Source: a virus
Reading direction: 5' to 3' (one strand)
Length of the DNA stretch: 64,000 nucleotides
IMG/VR virus record: IMGVR_UViG_3300046804_005392
Location: 1-64,000 of that record
The stretch's first letter is position 1, and each line of letters opens with the position of its first letter. A model generated the notes under the pieces. That model did not search any database and was not told the origin of the DNA. It saw only the letters and a program-made list of their open reading frames with translations. A program made the translations under genes and the position numbers. Below are positions 56,661 to 64,000 of this stretch, in pieces.

Positions 56661-57608
56661 CTACGGGAAGTCCGGAGAGAGGAGGGGGGGGTATTCGCCG
56701 GCTGCGGCGCTTCGGCGTAGAGCTATTGCCATCCACCAGAGTTTGAGAAGTGCGTACAACTTGTCCATCGCTGTCGCGTGCCGACGTACAGCATACCGCA
56801 CTCCGCAGTTAAGCTCCAGCCAGACCGTAGCCCTTAAGCTGTAGGCTTGATTATCCTCCGCGCCGGACTCCTCTTTTCCGTCCGCCCTAAGAGGATCCCA
56901 CCTCCGCAGGCGGCTCCCGGCGAGCCCAGCCAAATAAAGGAGGTATTGTGCTAGTTCTTCATTGTCTTTCAGCTCCGGCAGCTTTAGCCTCGCCTGCGAA
57001 AACAACGCGTCGTACACGACGTAAGGGACTGGGCCGGGATCCGCGTTGGCATAACGCCGTCGAAGGTCTTCTCGTACCTGAAAATTCGGTAATCTGGGCG
57101 CGATCATCTCCAGCGTCGCCCGTTCGTAAGAACGAAGGTCCGGCGCGAACAGGCGGGATAAAAACCAAGCTTCTATCAAAAGATCCCCGTAGGCGCTTAC
57201 ATCTCCCCGCCAGCTGTTAAGGCGGTAGCCCAATTCCTCCGCAGCCTCCGCGCACTCGTCCCTGTCCTCCAGAAAGGTAAACTTCCGGAGAACCGCCAGC
57301 GATTTTGCGCGCGCTTTCTTTCTATAGATACGGCTTAACGGGAGGGCTGTTTCCCGAATAGCGCGGACGACGCCGCGTCGCACGTCGTCGGGACCGTATT
57401 CCCGCGTGTCGATCCACTGGTTATACAGCGTTTCCGCGTGGTTGTGGGCGGCGGCGATAGGGATCACCTCCCTTAACGCCGCTCGTGCGGCGCTTTTATA
57501 CGGACTTTCCTTATCGGCCAGTTCCGCCAGCGACGGAAGATTTTCCCGTAGGCGTTCCGTTACCTGAAGCGGTCCGGGGTTCCCCGAGCTGTAACACAGA
57601 AGTTTCAT
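56661..57608 (-). CDS. Unknown large helical protein
   Basis: 315 residues from ATG 57608. All helical, with no recognised domain. The start lies 98 bases inside the end of the gene at 57511, an unusually long overlap; no later start of similar quality exists. Confidence 0.66.
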   Translation of the reverse strand: MKLLCYSSGNPGPLQVTERLRENLPSLAELADKESPYKSAARAALREVIPIAAAHNHAETLYNQWIDTREYGPDDVRRGVVRAIRETALPLSRIYRKKARAKSLAVLRKFTFLEDRDECAEAAEELGYRLNSWRGDVSAYGDLLIEAWFLSRLFAPDLRSYERATLEMIAPRLPNFQVREDLRRRYANADPGPVPYVVYDALFSQARLKLPELKDNEELAQYLLYLAGLAGSRLRRWDPLRADGKEESGAEDNQAYSLRATVWLELNCGVRYAVRRHATAMDKLYALLKLWWMAIALRRSAAAGEYPPLLSPDFP

Positions 57609-57951
57609 AATGACGCCACCAAATAAATTCTTCTTTTGTGTAAAAATAGGAGGAGGCCCGCCGGCCGCGAGTAGGATCATTAGACGCTGCCCAATGAAGC
57701 GTATCGTTAGGGTACGTTCGCCGGATGAACCTTGTCAACGGGTATTCCCTGAGCAACGCTTTATCCCATTGTGCGCCCCACTGTGCCGCGCGCCAAGACG
57801 TGTATTCTCTAGGGGGCCTACGCGCGTTAAAAGCGGCACGCGCGGCAGTTGCCCGTCGCCTGATAGTTTCGTTGGACACGCGCACAAGAACGGTAATCTT
57901 TCCTGTTGTTACCAAAAATTCTATGCGCGCAAGACAGTTAGTCCCCCTCAT
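57511..57951 (-). CDS. Unknown basic protein
   Basis: 146 residues from ATG 57951 (57957 is an alternative), starting inside the end of the gene at 57938. Arg-rich N-terminal half (NETIRRRATAARAAFNARRP), Trp-rich middle and a Gly/Ser/Thr-rich tail lying over the next gene's start. No family recognised. Confidence 0.58.
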   Translation of the reverse strand: MRGTNCLARIEFLVTTGKITVLVRVSNETIRRRATAARAAFNARRPPREYTSWRAAQWGAQWDKALLREYPLTRFIRRTYPNDTLHWAASNDPTRGRRASSYFYTKEEFIWWRHYETSVLQLGEPRTASGNGTPTGKSSVAGGTGR

Positions 57952-59110
57952 GTTCATCCCCCGGCAGGGTGAACCCTGTGAAATCCACGTAAGGGAGGCT
58001 CGTGTCGTAAAGCTGGGCGACGGGACCACTGCCCCAGCAGATGCCGTCGGGTATTCCGGCGTAAAGGCTGATGGCCTCCGCTTTCCGCAACACGCCTGCG
58101 CTTATCCGCCGCAACCAGTCGTTACGGATACCAACGATCCCTCTTTTCAATTGACAAAGCTCGGAGTTGTCCGAGCTCAAGAGCTTTTTCAGCGCCAGCA
58201 ACCGGACCTGACTATGCGGGGAGAGCTCCTGCCGGACTATTGCTGACAGATGGTGTAGAGTCATAGCGAGTTCCGCGTCTAGGGAGCGTTGCCGCCCGTC
58301 TTCCCCCTCCTTATACAGCAGAAATAGCTGGGCCTCGTCCTCCTCGGAGACGATCCCGTTCTGTAGAACCTCTTGTAAGGCCCTGTTACCCTTAACGCGC
58401 TTTGCCAAGTGCGCCAAGGGGCCTAGAGTAGGGACCGCGCCATATTCGAGAGGAGCGGTAAGCTTGTCTTGCGTAAACCCTTGGCGGCGGAGCGCGTCCG
58501 GCCAGCTAAACGAGGAACACTGAAGGGCGGCGTGGCTTTCTATAATCCTCCGTATAGCCCTCTCTTGTGCTGCGATAACTTTCGGCAGCGCCTTCAGAAG
58601 GTCTCCTTGGGTGGCGATCGGGGGAGTGCATGTACGCGGCCGCTCGTCGTAATGCGGTGCCTCCGTCCACATCAGTCCGTGGAAGCGCGCGTCAATAGCG
58701 GCGGCTAACGCGGTTCTTTGCTCTCCGTGCACGGAGAGTATGTGTCTTCGTATCGAAAGAAGGTTACGACGGCTTACCCGTAGCACCTTTTTTTCGTACT
58801 TTCCGTTACAGTGGGCCAGCAAAGTAAGCTCTTGTAAGTAGCCCAGTGCGGGAGTCTCGATCAGGCGCAACACGCCGCTGCGGGCGTCTCCGTCCACGTA
58901 AAACCCGGATAGCACTTCCTTGAAGATCTTCTTGGCCTCCGCCGCCGTGCGGGTAAAAAAGATTCGACGCGGGTCAAGGGGGGTCAACCTGCGTCCTTTC
59001 CGGAAAACTTTGGGGAGGTCCGCGACCCCGTCTATCGTTAGGTTGGCACGGTCGCCCGAAGTGAACGTGCCTTCGATGCAGTAAATATTTTCGACTTCTT
59101 TTATTTCCAT
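57938..59110 (-). CDS. Unknown protein, first gene of the block
   Basis: 390 residues. Beta-like start (NIYCIEGTFTSGDRANLTID) and a long helical body. No family recognised. Transcribed away from nrdA from a shared divergent region. Confidence 0.7.
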   Translation of the reverse strand: MEIKEVENIYCIEGTFTSGDRANLTIDGVADLPKVFRKGRRLTPLDPRRIFFTRTAAEAKKIFKEVLSGFYVDGDARSGVLRLIETPALGYLQELTLLAHCNGKYEKKVLRVSRRNLLSIRRHILSVHGEQRTALAAAIDARFHGLMWTEAPHYDERPRTCTPPIATQGDLLKALPKVIAAQERAIRRIIESHAALQCSSFSWPDALRRQGFTQDKLTAPLEYGAVPTLGPLAHLAKRVKGNRALQEVLQNGIVSEEDEAQLFLLYKEGEDGRQRSLDAELAMTLHHLSAIVRQELSPHSQVRLLALKKLLSSDNSELCQLKRGIVGIRNDWLRRISAGVLRKAEAISLYAGIPDGICWGSGPVAQLYDTSLPYVDFTGFTLPGDEHEGD

Positions 59111-59184
59111 AGATATACTTTTTTAAAAGTTCGTCGCGGCGGCAAGAGCGTTTTTTTTCTCCGTCGTTGCGCCCGCGGCGTACA

Positions 59185-59220
59185 ATTATACATGCTTTAG
59201 TCGCGCGTTCACGCTATAAT
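59185..59220. promoter_or_regulatory. Divergent promoter region of the nrd genes
   Basis: A minus-strand TATAAT (59190-59185) and a plus-strand TATAAT (59215-59220) face in opposite directions; neither has a good -35 (minus: GTGAAC at 16 bp). A CACGG-TTAAT-CCGTG hairpin (59233-59247) lies in the nrdA leader. Confidence 0.5.
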
Positions 59221-59293
59221 TGACAGGCAAAACACGGTTAATCCGTGGTTGTATCACATAAAATTTTTTTACATAAAACACTTAGAGGCCGAC

Positions 59294-61069
59294 GTGCAAT
59301 CTTCCTTTACCTCGCCCCCCAGTTTTTTAACTTCCGCCGGCCTTCGCGTTATTGACGGTCGGTATACCCTGCCCGGAGAATCCCCTTCCGGCATGTTCGA
59401 GCGCGTCGCCCGTGCGTATGGCGATAACGAAGCGCACGCTTTTCGCCTCTTTGGCTATATGTCACGAGGATGGTTCATGCCCGCCACACCCGTACTCAGC
59501 AACGGCGGCGCGGGACGCGGCTATCCTATATCATGTTTTATCAACGAAACAGACGACAGCCTAGACGGCATACGTGCTTTGTGGGATGAGAATATTTTAC
59601 TGGCGTCCGGCGGCGGCGGTCTGGGGAGTTACTGGGGGAATATCCGTTCGATAGGGGAGCAGGTAAAGGGCAGCGGAGTCACCTCAGGGATTATCCCTTT
59701 TATTAAGGTGATGGAATCGATGACGCTGGCAATCTCACAGGGCAGTTTGCGTCGGGGTTCCGCAGCCGTATACCTGCCGATGTCTCACCCGGAGATAGAG
59801 GAATTTTTAGCTTTACGTACCCCTACGGGGGGAGATCCTTACCGCAAAACGTTACATCTCCATCATGGCGTGTCAGTATGCGACGGCTTTATGCGAGCGG
59901 TTGAGCAGGGTTCTTCGTGGGCGCTTACCAGTCCGGCGGACGGGAGCGTTGTCCGGGAGGTCGGCGCGCGGGAGCTTTGGGCTAAACTACTGAATCTCCG
60001 CCTAAAGACCGGCGAACCTTACATTTTATTCACGGATACAGTGAATCGGCTGCGCCCGGACGTATATAAGAAATTAGGTCTTGACGTTAAGACCTCTAAT
60101 CTGTGCAGCGAAATCACTTTGCACACGGGCAAAGACCATTTAGGCAAGCGCCGCACGGCAGTATGCTGCCTAGGGTCGCTGAACCTAGAGCACTATTTAA
60201 CGTGGCAGCGCGAGGGCGCGGAAAATTTCGAGCGGATCACGGAAGACTGTCTCAGAATGCTAGACAACGTGTTGGAGGATTATATCGCGCGCTCTCAAGT
60301 CCCCGCCGCCGCCTACTCGGCGTTTCGGGAAAGAAGCATCGGGCTCGGGGTCATGGGTCTGCATTCTTTCTTCCAATCACAACGACTGCCTTTTGGCTCC
60401 GCTTCCGCTCGCGCGTATAATAATAAGATTTTTTCCGAACTGCACGGACATGCCAAACGGGCGTCGGCGAAACTGGCCGCAGAGCGCGGGGCCTGTCCTG
60501 ACGCGGCGGAAGCCGGCCTGCAAGAGCGTTTCGCGCACGCATTAGCGGTAGCGCCCACGGCGTCTATTTCTATCATATGCGGGGAGTGCTCGCCGGGTAT
60601 TGAACCCTACTATGGGAACAGCTACTCACAGAAAACCCTAAGCGGAACGCTCGCGCTTAGAAATCGCTACTTGGACAAGCGACTCTCCGAAGCGCTAGGC
60701 GGGTCCGAAGGGTTAAACGAGCAACTGAAGGAAGAAGTGTGGTCACAAATCACCCGAGCGGAAGGCAGCGTGCAAGAGTTGTCTTGTCTAACCCCCGAGG
60801 ATAAAGACGTTTTCCGCACGGCGTTTGAGATTAACCAGCACGATATCATAAACCTTGCGGCGGACCGCACGCCGTATATTTGCCAAGCGCAGTCTCTTAA
60901 CCTATTCTTACCCCCGGAGACCTCTCCGCAAGAACTCCACAACTTACACAAAAGCGCGTATATAAAGCAGGTAAAAAGCCTGTACTACCTCCGCTCATTA
61001 GCGGCAAAAAACCCGGATGCGCCGGAGAGGCGCATCAACAACACCGAAGACTGCTCCGCCTGCGGCTAA
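59294..61069 (+). CDS. nrdA: Ribonucleotide reductase, class I large subunit
   Basis: Reduces ribonucleotides to deoxyribonucleotides with the small subunit at 62467. 591 residues from GTG 59294 with AGAGG six bases upstream (TTG 59249 has no site). Redox Cys in YPISCFIN near 78, the active-site NLCSE near 267 (Asn, Cys and Glu), the partner Cys in CCLGSLNL near 290, PTASISIICG near 420, SLYYLRS (the Tyr pair of radical transfer) near 562, and a CSACG tail with the CxxC pair. The N-terminal ATP cone of NrdA is absent, so dATP feedback inhibition is probably missing. Confidence 0.94.
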   Translation: MQSSFTSPPSFLTSAGLRVIDGRYTLPGESPSGMFERVARAYGDNEAHAFRLFGYMSRGWFMPATPVLSNGGAGRGYPISCFINETDDSLDGIRALWDENILLASGGGGLGSYWGNIRSIGEQVKGSGVTSGIIPFIKVMESMTLAISQGSLRRGSAAVYLPMSHPEIEEFLALRTPTGGDPYRKTLHLHHGVSVCDGFMRAVEQGSSWALTSPADGSVVREVGARELWAKLLNLRLKTGEPYILFTDTVNRLRPDVYKKLGLDVKTSNLCSEITLHTGKDHLGKRRTAVCCLGSLNLEHYLTWQREGAENFERITEDCLRMLDNVLEDYIARSQVPAAAYSAFRERSIGLGVMGLHSFFQSQRLPFGSASARAYNNKIFSELHGHAKRASAKLAAERGACPDAAEAGLQERFAHALAVAPTASISIICGECSPGIEPYYGNSYSQKTLSGTLALRNRYLDKRLSEALGGSEGLNEQLKEEVWSQITRAEGSVQELSCLTPEDKDVFRTAFEINQHDIINLAADRTPYICQAQSLNLFLPPETSPQELHNLHKSAYIKQVKSLYYLRSLAAKNPDAPERRINNTEDCSACG

Positions 61070-61086
61070 GAGTCACAAGAGGGAAC

Positions 61087-61605
61087 ATGTTTATACGAGT
61101 ATCTTCAGAAAAGGAGCTGCGCCGCTACGGCGTAGTTCCTCCCTCTGAGCTAGCGAAACCCGTCGTGGAGCGCATTGCCTCTGCGCTTATCCAAGCGCGC
61201 AACGAAGCAAGCGGCGTCGAGCGAGTGTGTGCAGGACTGCCCGGAGTTAAGGAGATCAACCTAGGGTGGGCAAAACGCTACCCCACGTATGCGGACCCTT
61301 TATCCGGTCAAATCAAGCGCACGGTGTTGCTGGAAGGAGTCACCCTGACCGCCGAGTTTGCCTGCTTAGTGCAATCCGGAGAGCCCTGCCTATTCTATGA
61401 GCTGTGCGCGGTCGCTGCGCCACGCCGTCCGTTGGGGGAGGAAGCGCGGCGATATGTCGCCGACTTTTACGCGCAGGCTCTGTCCCGCGCCCTCCCGAAC
61501 GCGCTGCCCGAACGTCCGTCTCCCATGCTCGGCTTTTACACGGTAAGAGTGGTAGAGCGCGTTACTAAGCCGTTACGCGACATCGAGGCGCGCCGCCATG
61601 ACTGA
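61087..61605 (+). CDS. Unknown protein within the nrd operon
   Basis: 172 residues, GAGGG upstream. Mixed alpha/beta with VVERIASALIQARNEAS and a hydrophobic core AEFACLVQSGEPCLFYELC. Overlaps the next gene by 8 bases. No family recognised. Confidence 0.66.
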   Translation: MFIRVSSEKELRRYGVVPPSELAKPVVERIASALIQARNEASGVERVCAGLPGVKEINLGWAKRYPTYADPLSGQIKRTVLLEGVTLTAEFACLVQSGEPCLFYELCAVAAPRRPLGEEARRYVADFYAQALSRALPNALPERPSPMLGFYTVRVVERVTKPLRDIEARRHD

Positions 61606-62083
61606 CATGCGCACAGCCTTCATAGAGGCCAGCGATGAGCTGGCCCGCCTATACGCGGCGGAATTATTTACTTTACCGTTGAAGGCGTTCCTGCGGGAGT
61701 GTAGACTGCGGGGAGACAAAGTGCGGCAGCTTGTAGGCAGGCTTTCCCCATACATCGGGAAAAAGGTGGATGTGGTGGTGCCCAAAGTACAAGAAAGCCG
61801 CCTGTATGGGGCAACTTTGACACGGATAATTTTAACGGAGCCGAAAGGCAAGGCGGGCGAGCGCAAAGATTTATTTGAGCTGCGCGCTGAACTGGAGGGA
61901 TGCGCGTCACCTCGTCTGCTGCGGCATTGTTACCCGGCGGGCGAGGCGCCCGGTGCGCCCGTCAATAAACGGCGCGCCGCCAAAAAAGTGCCGCGTTATT
62001 TAGGGAAGGGCCCCGTAGTTGTCTACCGTAAAAGAAAACGCGCGGGGCGCCCCCGAAAGACTTTACATAAGGAAAAGGAGTAA
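61598..62083 (+). CDS. Unknown basic protein within the nrd operon
   Basis: 161 residues. Helical N-terminal part, and a strongly basic C terminus with AT-hook-like KRAGRPRK, so nucleic-acid binding is plausible. Confidence 0.64.
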   Translation: MTDMRTAFIEASDELARLYAAELFTLPLKAFLRECRLRGDKVRQLVGRLSPYIGKKVDVVVPKVQESRLYGATLTRIILTEPKGKAGERKDLFELRAELEGCASPRLLRHCYPAGEAPGAPVNKRRAAKKVPRYLGKGPVVVYRKRKRAGRPRKTLHKEKE

Positions 62084-62087
62084 TGGT

Positions 62088-62453
62088 ATGATTTCGCGTA
62101 TCCCGCTCTCCGAAGAAGAGACGCTGTACAAATATTTGGCGTTGACGGAGCGTCGCCTGAAGCGAGTTTCTCGCGTTATCGCAGAAGCCCCGGGAGTAGC
62201 GTGTGTCGAAAGTGCGCTGGGTGCCTACCTGCCGCTAGTTCGCGCGGCTATAAAAAACCCGCAGCTGTACGCCGAGTTTCAAGAGCGGGCATATAAGGGC
62301 GAATTTCTTCTGGAAGAATACACGGGGACACAAGACGCCCTGCTGGATGACGGGGTCGCCCGTTTTTGGGAAGACGCTCTAAGCGGGCTAACGGAAGACA
62401 TGCTAGCCGAGCTGAACGGAGACGCCATCTCCACCATGGAAACAACGAATTAA
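62088..62453 (+). CDS. Unknown protein within the nrd operon
   Basis: 121 residues from ATG 62088 (AAAAGGAG upstream). Helical and acidic at the C terminus (ARFWEDALSGLTEDMLAEL). No family recognised. Confidence 0.64.
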   Translation: MISRIPLSEEETLYKYLALTERRLKRVSRVIAEAPGVACVESALGAYLPLVRAAIKNPQLYAEFQERAYKGEFLLEEYTGTQDALLDDGVARFWEDALSGLTEDMLAELNGDAISTMETTN

Positions 62454-62466
62454 CAAGGACTCGCAC

Positions 62467-63450
62467 ATGACTTGGGGCCAACCGTTAAGCACGCCGTCAC
62501 TCTTAACGCCGTCAACAGGGTATAAGCCCTTTCGCTACCCGTGGGCGTATACCTTATGGCACACCCAGCAGCAAATGCACTGGCTGCCCGAAGAAGTGTC
62601 GCTGGCGGAGGACGTCCGTGATTGGAGGATGAACCTTTTGCCGCAGGAAAAACATTTGCTAACGCAAATATTTCGGTTCTTCACGCAGGCTGACGTGGAC
62701 GTCGGGGGCTGCTACATCGACCATTACCTACGGTTGTTTAAGCCTGTGGAAGTGCGAATGATGCTTTCCGCGTTCTCCGCGATGGAAACGGTCCACATGG
62801 CGGCGTATGCATACTTGCTGGACACTGTGGGGATGCCTGAAACGGAATATCAGGCGTTCCTGTCGTATAAAGAAATGCGGGATAAGCACGAGTACATGGC
62901 GCAATTTGACGCGGCGGACGCGGAAGGGTGTGCCCTAACCCTCGCCGTGTTCGGGGCGTTTACGGAGGGATTGCAGCTGTTCGCCTCATTCGCTATGCTG
63001 ATGAACTTTCCCCGCTTTAATAAAATGAAGGGCATGGGGCAGATCATTACGTGGTCCGTGAGGGATGAAGCGTTACACACCCACGGCATCATAAAGCTGT
63101 TCCATGCTTTTCTTGCGGAGAATCCGGCCATTGACCGAGATCGGCTGAACGAGCGTATCACAGAAGCGTGCGAAACGGTGGTCCGGCATGAAGACGCTTT
63201 CATTGATTTGGCGTTTTCTTTGGGAGACGTGCAAGGGCTTTCCGCGTCGGACGTTAAGCAGTACGTCCGTTACATCGGGGATCTGCGTCTTAAGGAGCTA
63301 GGGTTGCCCGCGCGTTACGGGGTTTCCCGCAATCCGTTACCGTGGATGGACGAAGTGCTAGGCGGGGTAGAATTTCCAAACTTTTTTGAAGCAAGAGGAA
63401 CTAGTTATGCAAAAGGGAGCAAAAATGACTGGTCAGACGTTAAATGGTAA
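62467..63450 (+). CDS. nrdB: Ribonucleotide reductase, class I small subunit
   Basis: 327 residues, diiron-tyrosyl radical subunit. Metal ligands and radical site: Glu and His in METVHMAAYAY near 105-115 with the Tyr at the E. coli Y122 position present, FTEGLQLFASF near 165, and SVRDEALHTHG (Glu, His) near 197. An FFTQADVDV segment supplies the first acidic ligand. The C terminus ends FEARGTSYAKGSKNDW, the region that docks on NrdA. AAGGA precedes the ATG. Confidence 0.94.
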   Translation: MTWGQPLSTPSLLTPSTGYKPFRYPWAYTLWHTQQQMHWLPEEVSLAEDVRDWRMNLLPQEKHLLTQIFRFFTQADVDVGGCYIDHYLRLFKPVEVRMMLSAFSAMETVHMAAYAYLLDTVGMPETEYQAFLSYKEMRDKHEYMAQFDAADAEGCALTLAVFGAFTEGLQLFASFAMLMNFPRFNKMKGMGQIITWSVRDEALHTHGIIKLFHAFLAENPAIDRDRLNERITEACETVVRHEDAFIDLAFSLGDVQGLSASDVKQYVRYIGDLRLKELGLPARYGVSRNPLPWMDEVLGGVEFPNFFEARGTSYAKGSKNDWSDVKW

Positions 63451-63832
63451 TAAAAGGGCGCCTAGGCGCCCGACTACCGAATCCCCCGTACAAAGTGCGG
63501 AATCCGGTCCGATAAAGGATGCCCTTCCCTCCGACGCGTCTCCGCCTAAAAGCGAGTGGCGGAACAAAAATAACGCGGAAAAGGAGTTCTATGAAGCGCT
63601 GGGGTGCCGGCTACGTGACGCTAGGCTTAACCTGATAATACGCCACCCGGGCAAAGGCGGCCGGACGGCATCGCTAAACGACATCACCTCACGGCTGCCA
63701 ACTTGTGTTGTGAACAGGACGCAACTGCACAAATACGAAACCGGGGAAAGCAGACCGCAGTGTTTTGTGTTGGCACAGTTGGCGGAGGTGCTAGACGTAA
63801 GCGTCGATTATTTATTAACGGGTAAAGAGTAG
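63425..63832 (+). CDS. XRE-family helix-turn-helix regulator
   Basis: 135 residues from ATG 63425 (GGGAG upstream; ATG 63407 is an alternative inside nrdB). Polar N-terminal half, then a Cro/CI-type domain: LGCRLRDARLNLIIRH, TRLPTCVVNRTQLHKYETGE, LAQLAEVLDVSVDYLLTGKE. Likely a phage transcription regulator, a possible but unproven candidate for binding the operator palindromes. Confidence 0.82.
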   Translation: MTGQTLNGNKRAPRRPTTESPVQSAESGPIKDALPSDASPPKSEWRNKNNAEKEFYEALGCRLRDARLNLIIRHPGKGGRTASLNDITSRLPTCVVNRTQLHKYETGESRPQCFVLAQLAEVLDVSVDYLLTGKE

Positions 63833-63875
63833 GGGGACCGTGCACATCCTAAAAACAAACTAAGGAGTCGAACTT

Positions 63876-64000
63876 ATGATTTTTAGCCACCTTAAACGCT
63901 ACAAAAAAGCCATCACCGCAGGGGTTGCCCTGCACAAGTCCACACATCTATTACGAGTGGCCTCCCGCTGCCTGCTTGATGGGTGGAACCCTGCTCAAAG
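63876..64000 (+). CDS. Partial unknown gene at right edge
   Basis: Starts at ATG 63876 with AAGGAG upstream and stays open to the window end (about 41 codons: MIFSHLKRYKKAITAG...). Helical, basic. Too short to identify. Confidence 0.55.
   Translation, partial: MIFSHLKRYKKAITAGVALHKSTHLLRVASRCLLDGWNPAQ

Overview
The window is about 64 kb of a tailed double-stranded DNA bacteriophage (or phage-like element) genome. Genes are short, overlapping and arranged in long one-directional blocks. A complete phage replication and recombination set is present: an O-like initiator, DnaB-type helicase, family A DNA polymerase, DnaG-type primase, a single-strand binding protein, a UvsW-like helicase, a RecA, nucleases and a RuvC-like resolvase. 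dUTPase and ribonucleotide reductase genes are also present. No capsid, tail or terminase gene was recognised, so the structural region lies outside. Promoters match the sigma-70 consensus (TTGACA, 17 bp, TATATT or TAGNNT), which suggests a bacterial host. I cannot name the host. The codon table is standard.

Layout. 1-694 (minus): a C5-cytosine methyltransferase running off the left edge. 908-21476 (plus): the replication/recombination block, two MerR-like helix-turn-helix proteins, a SWIM zinc-finger protein, an acyl-carrier-like protein and a second C5 methyltransferase. 21477-22925: a non-coding stretch holding three tandem Y-RNA-like elements, followed by a short TROVE/Ro60 homologue. 22926-29600: small accessory genes, including an SF2 helicase whose last residues copy the Ro60 C terminus, two poly-asparagine paralogues and an AT-rich island. 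29484-34203: small membrane proteins, a TerB-like protein, dUTPase and an M23 peptidase. 34204-41983: a repeat-rich region in which single genes each carry their own promoter overlapped by a 17-bp palindrome; it also holds a perfect parS site and 210 bp of helically phased A-tracts. 41984-42187: an Acb2-like anti-CBASS candidate. 42243-48192 (minus): a paralogue-rich block of small proteins and a pentapeptide-repeat protein. 48337-49213 (plus): one gene and a tRNA-Ser-like gene. 49232-55926 (minus): accessory genes plus an NAD-rebuilding cassette (Prs/Adps-like, Nampt/Namat-like, macro domain, HAD phosphatase). 56155-59110 (minus): genes of unknown role. 59294 to the end (plus): nrdA, three small genes, nrdB, an XRE regulator and a partial gene.

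The most notable system is the Ro60/Y RNA pair. Three consecutive RNA elements upstream of the TROVE gene share the architecture of Y RNAs: outer stem, seven-base GCCGNNN strand, eight-pair stem ending in GG, then UUAU. The first 24 bases of the middle element align without gaps to human hY4 as I recall it. The TROVE protein looks like a Ro60 from which the middle has been removed, joining the N-terminal half of the ring to the last ~40 residues of the vWA domain. A second copy of that 3' end, with its terminator and promoter, lies at the end of a nearby helicase gene.

Other accessory functions point to conflict with the host: two DNA methyltransferases, the NAD-rebuilding cassette with a macro domain, the Acb2-like protein, and a consensus parS site without a recognisable ParA or ParB. 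All functional assignments are from motifs read by eye; no database search was run.
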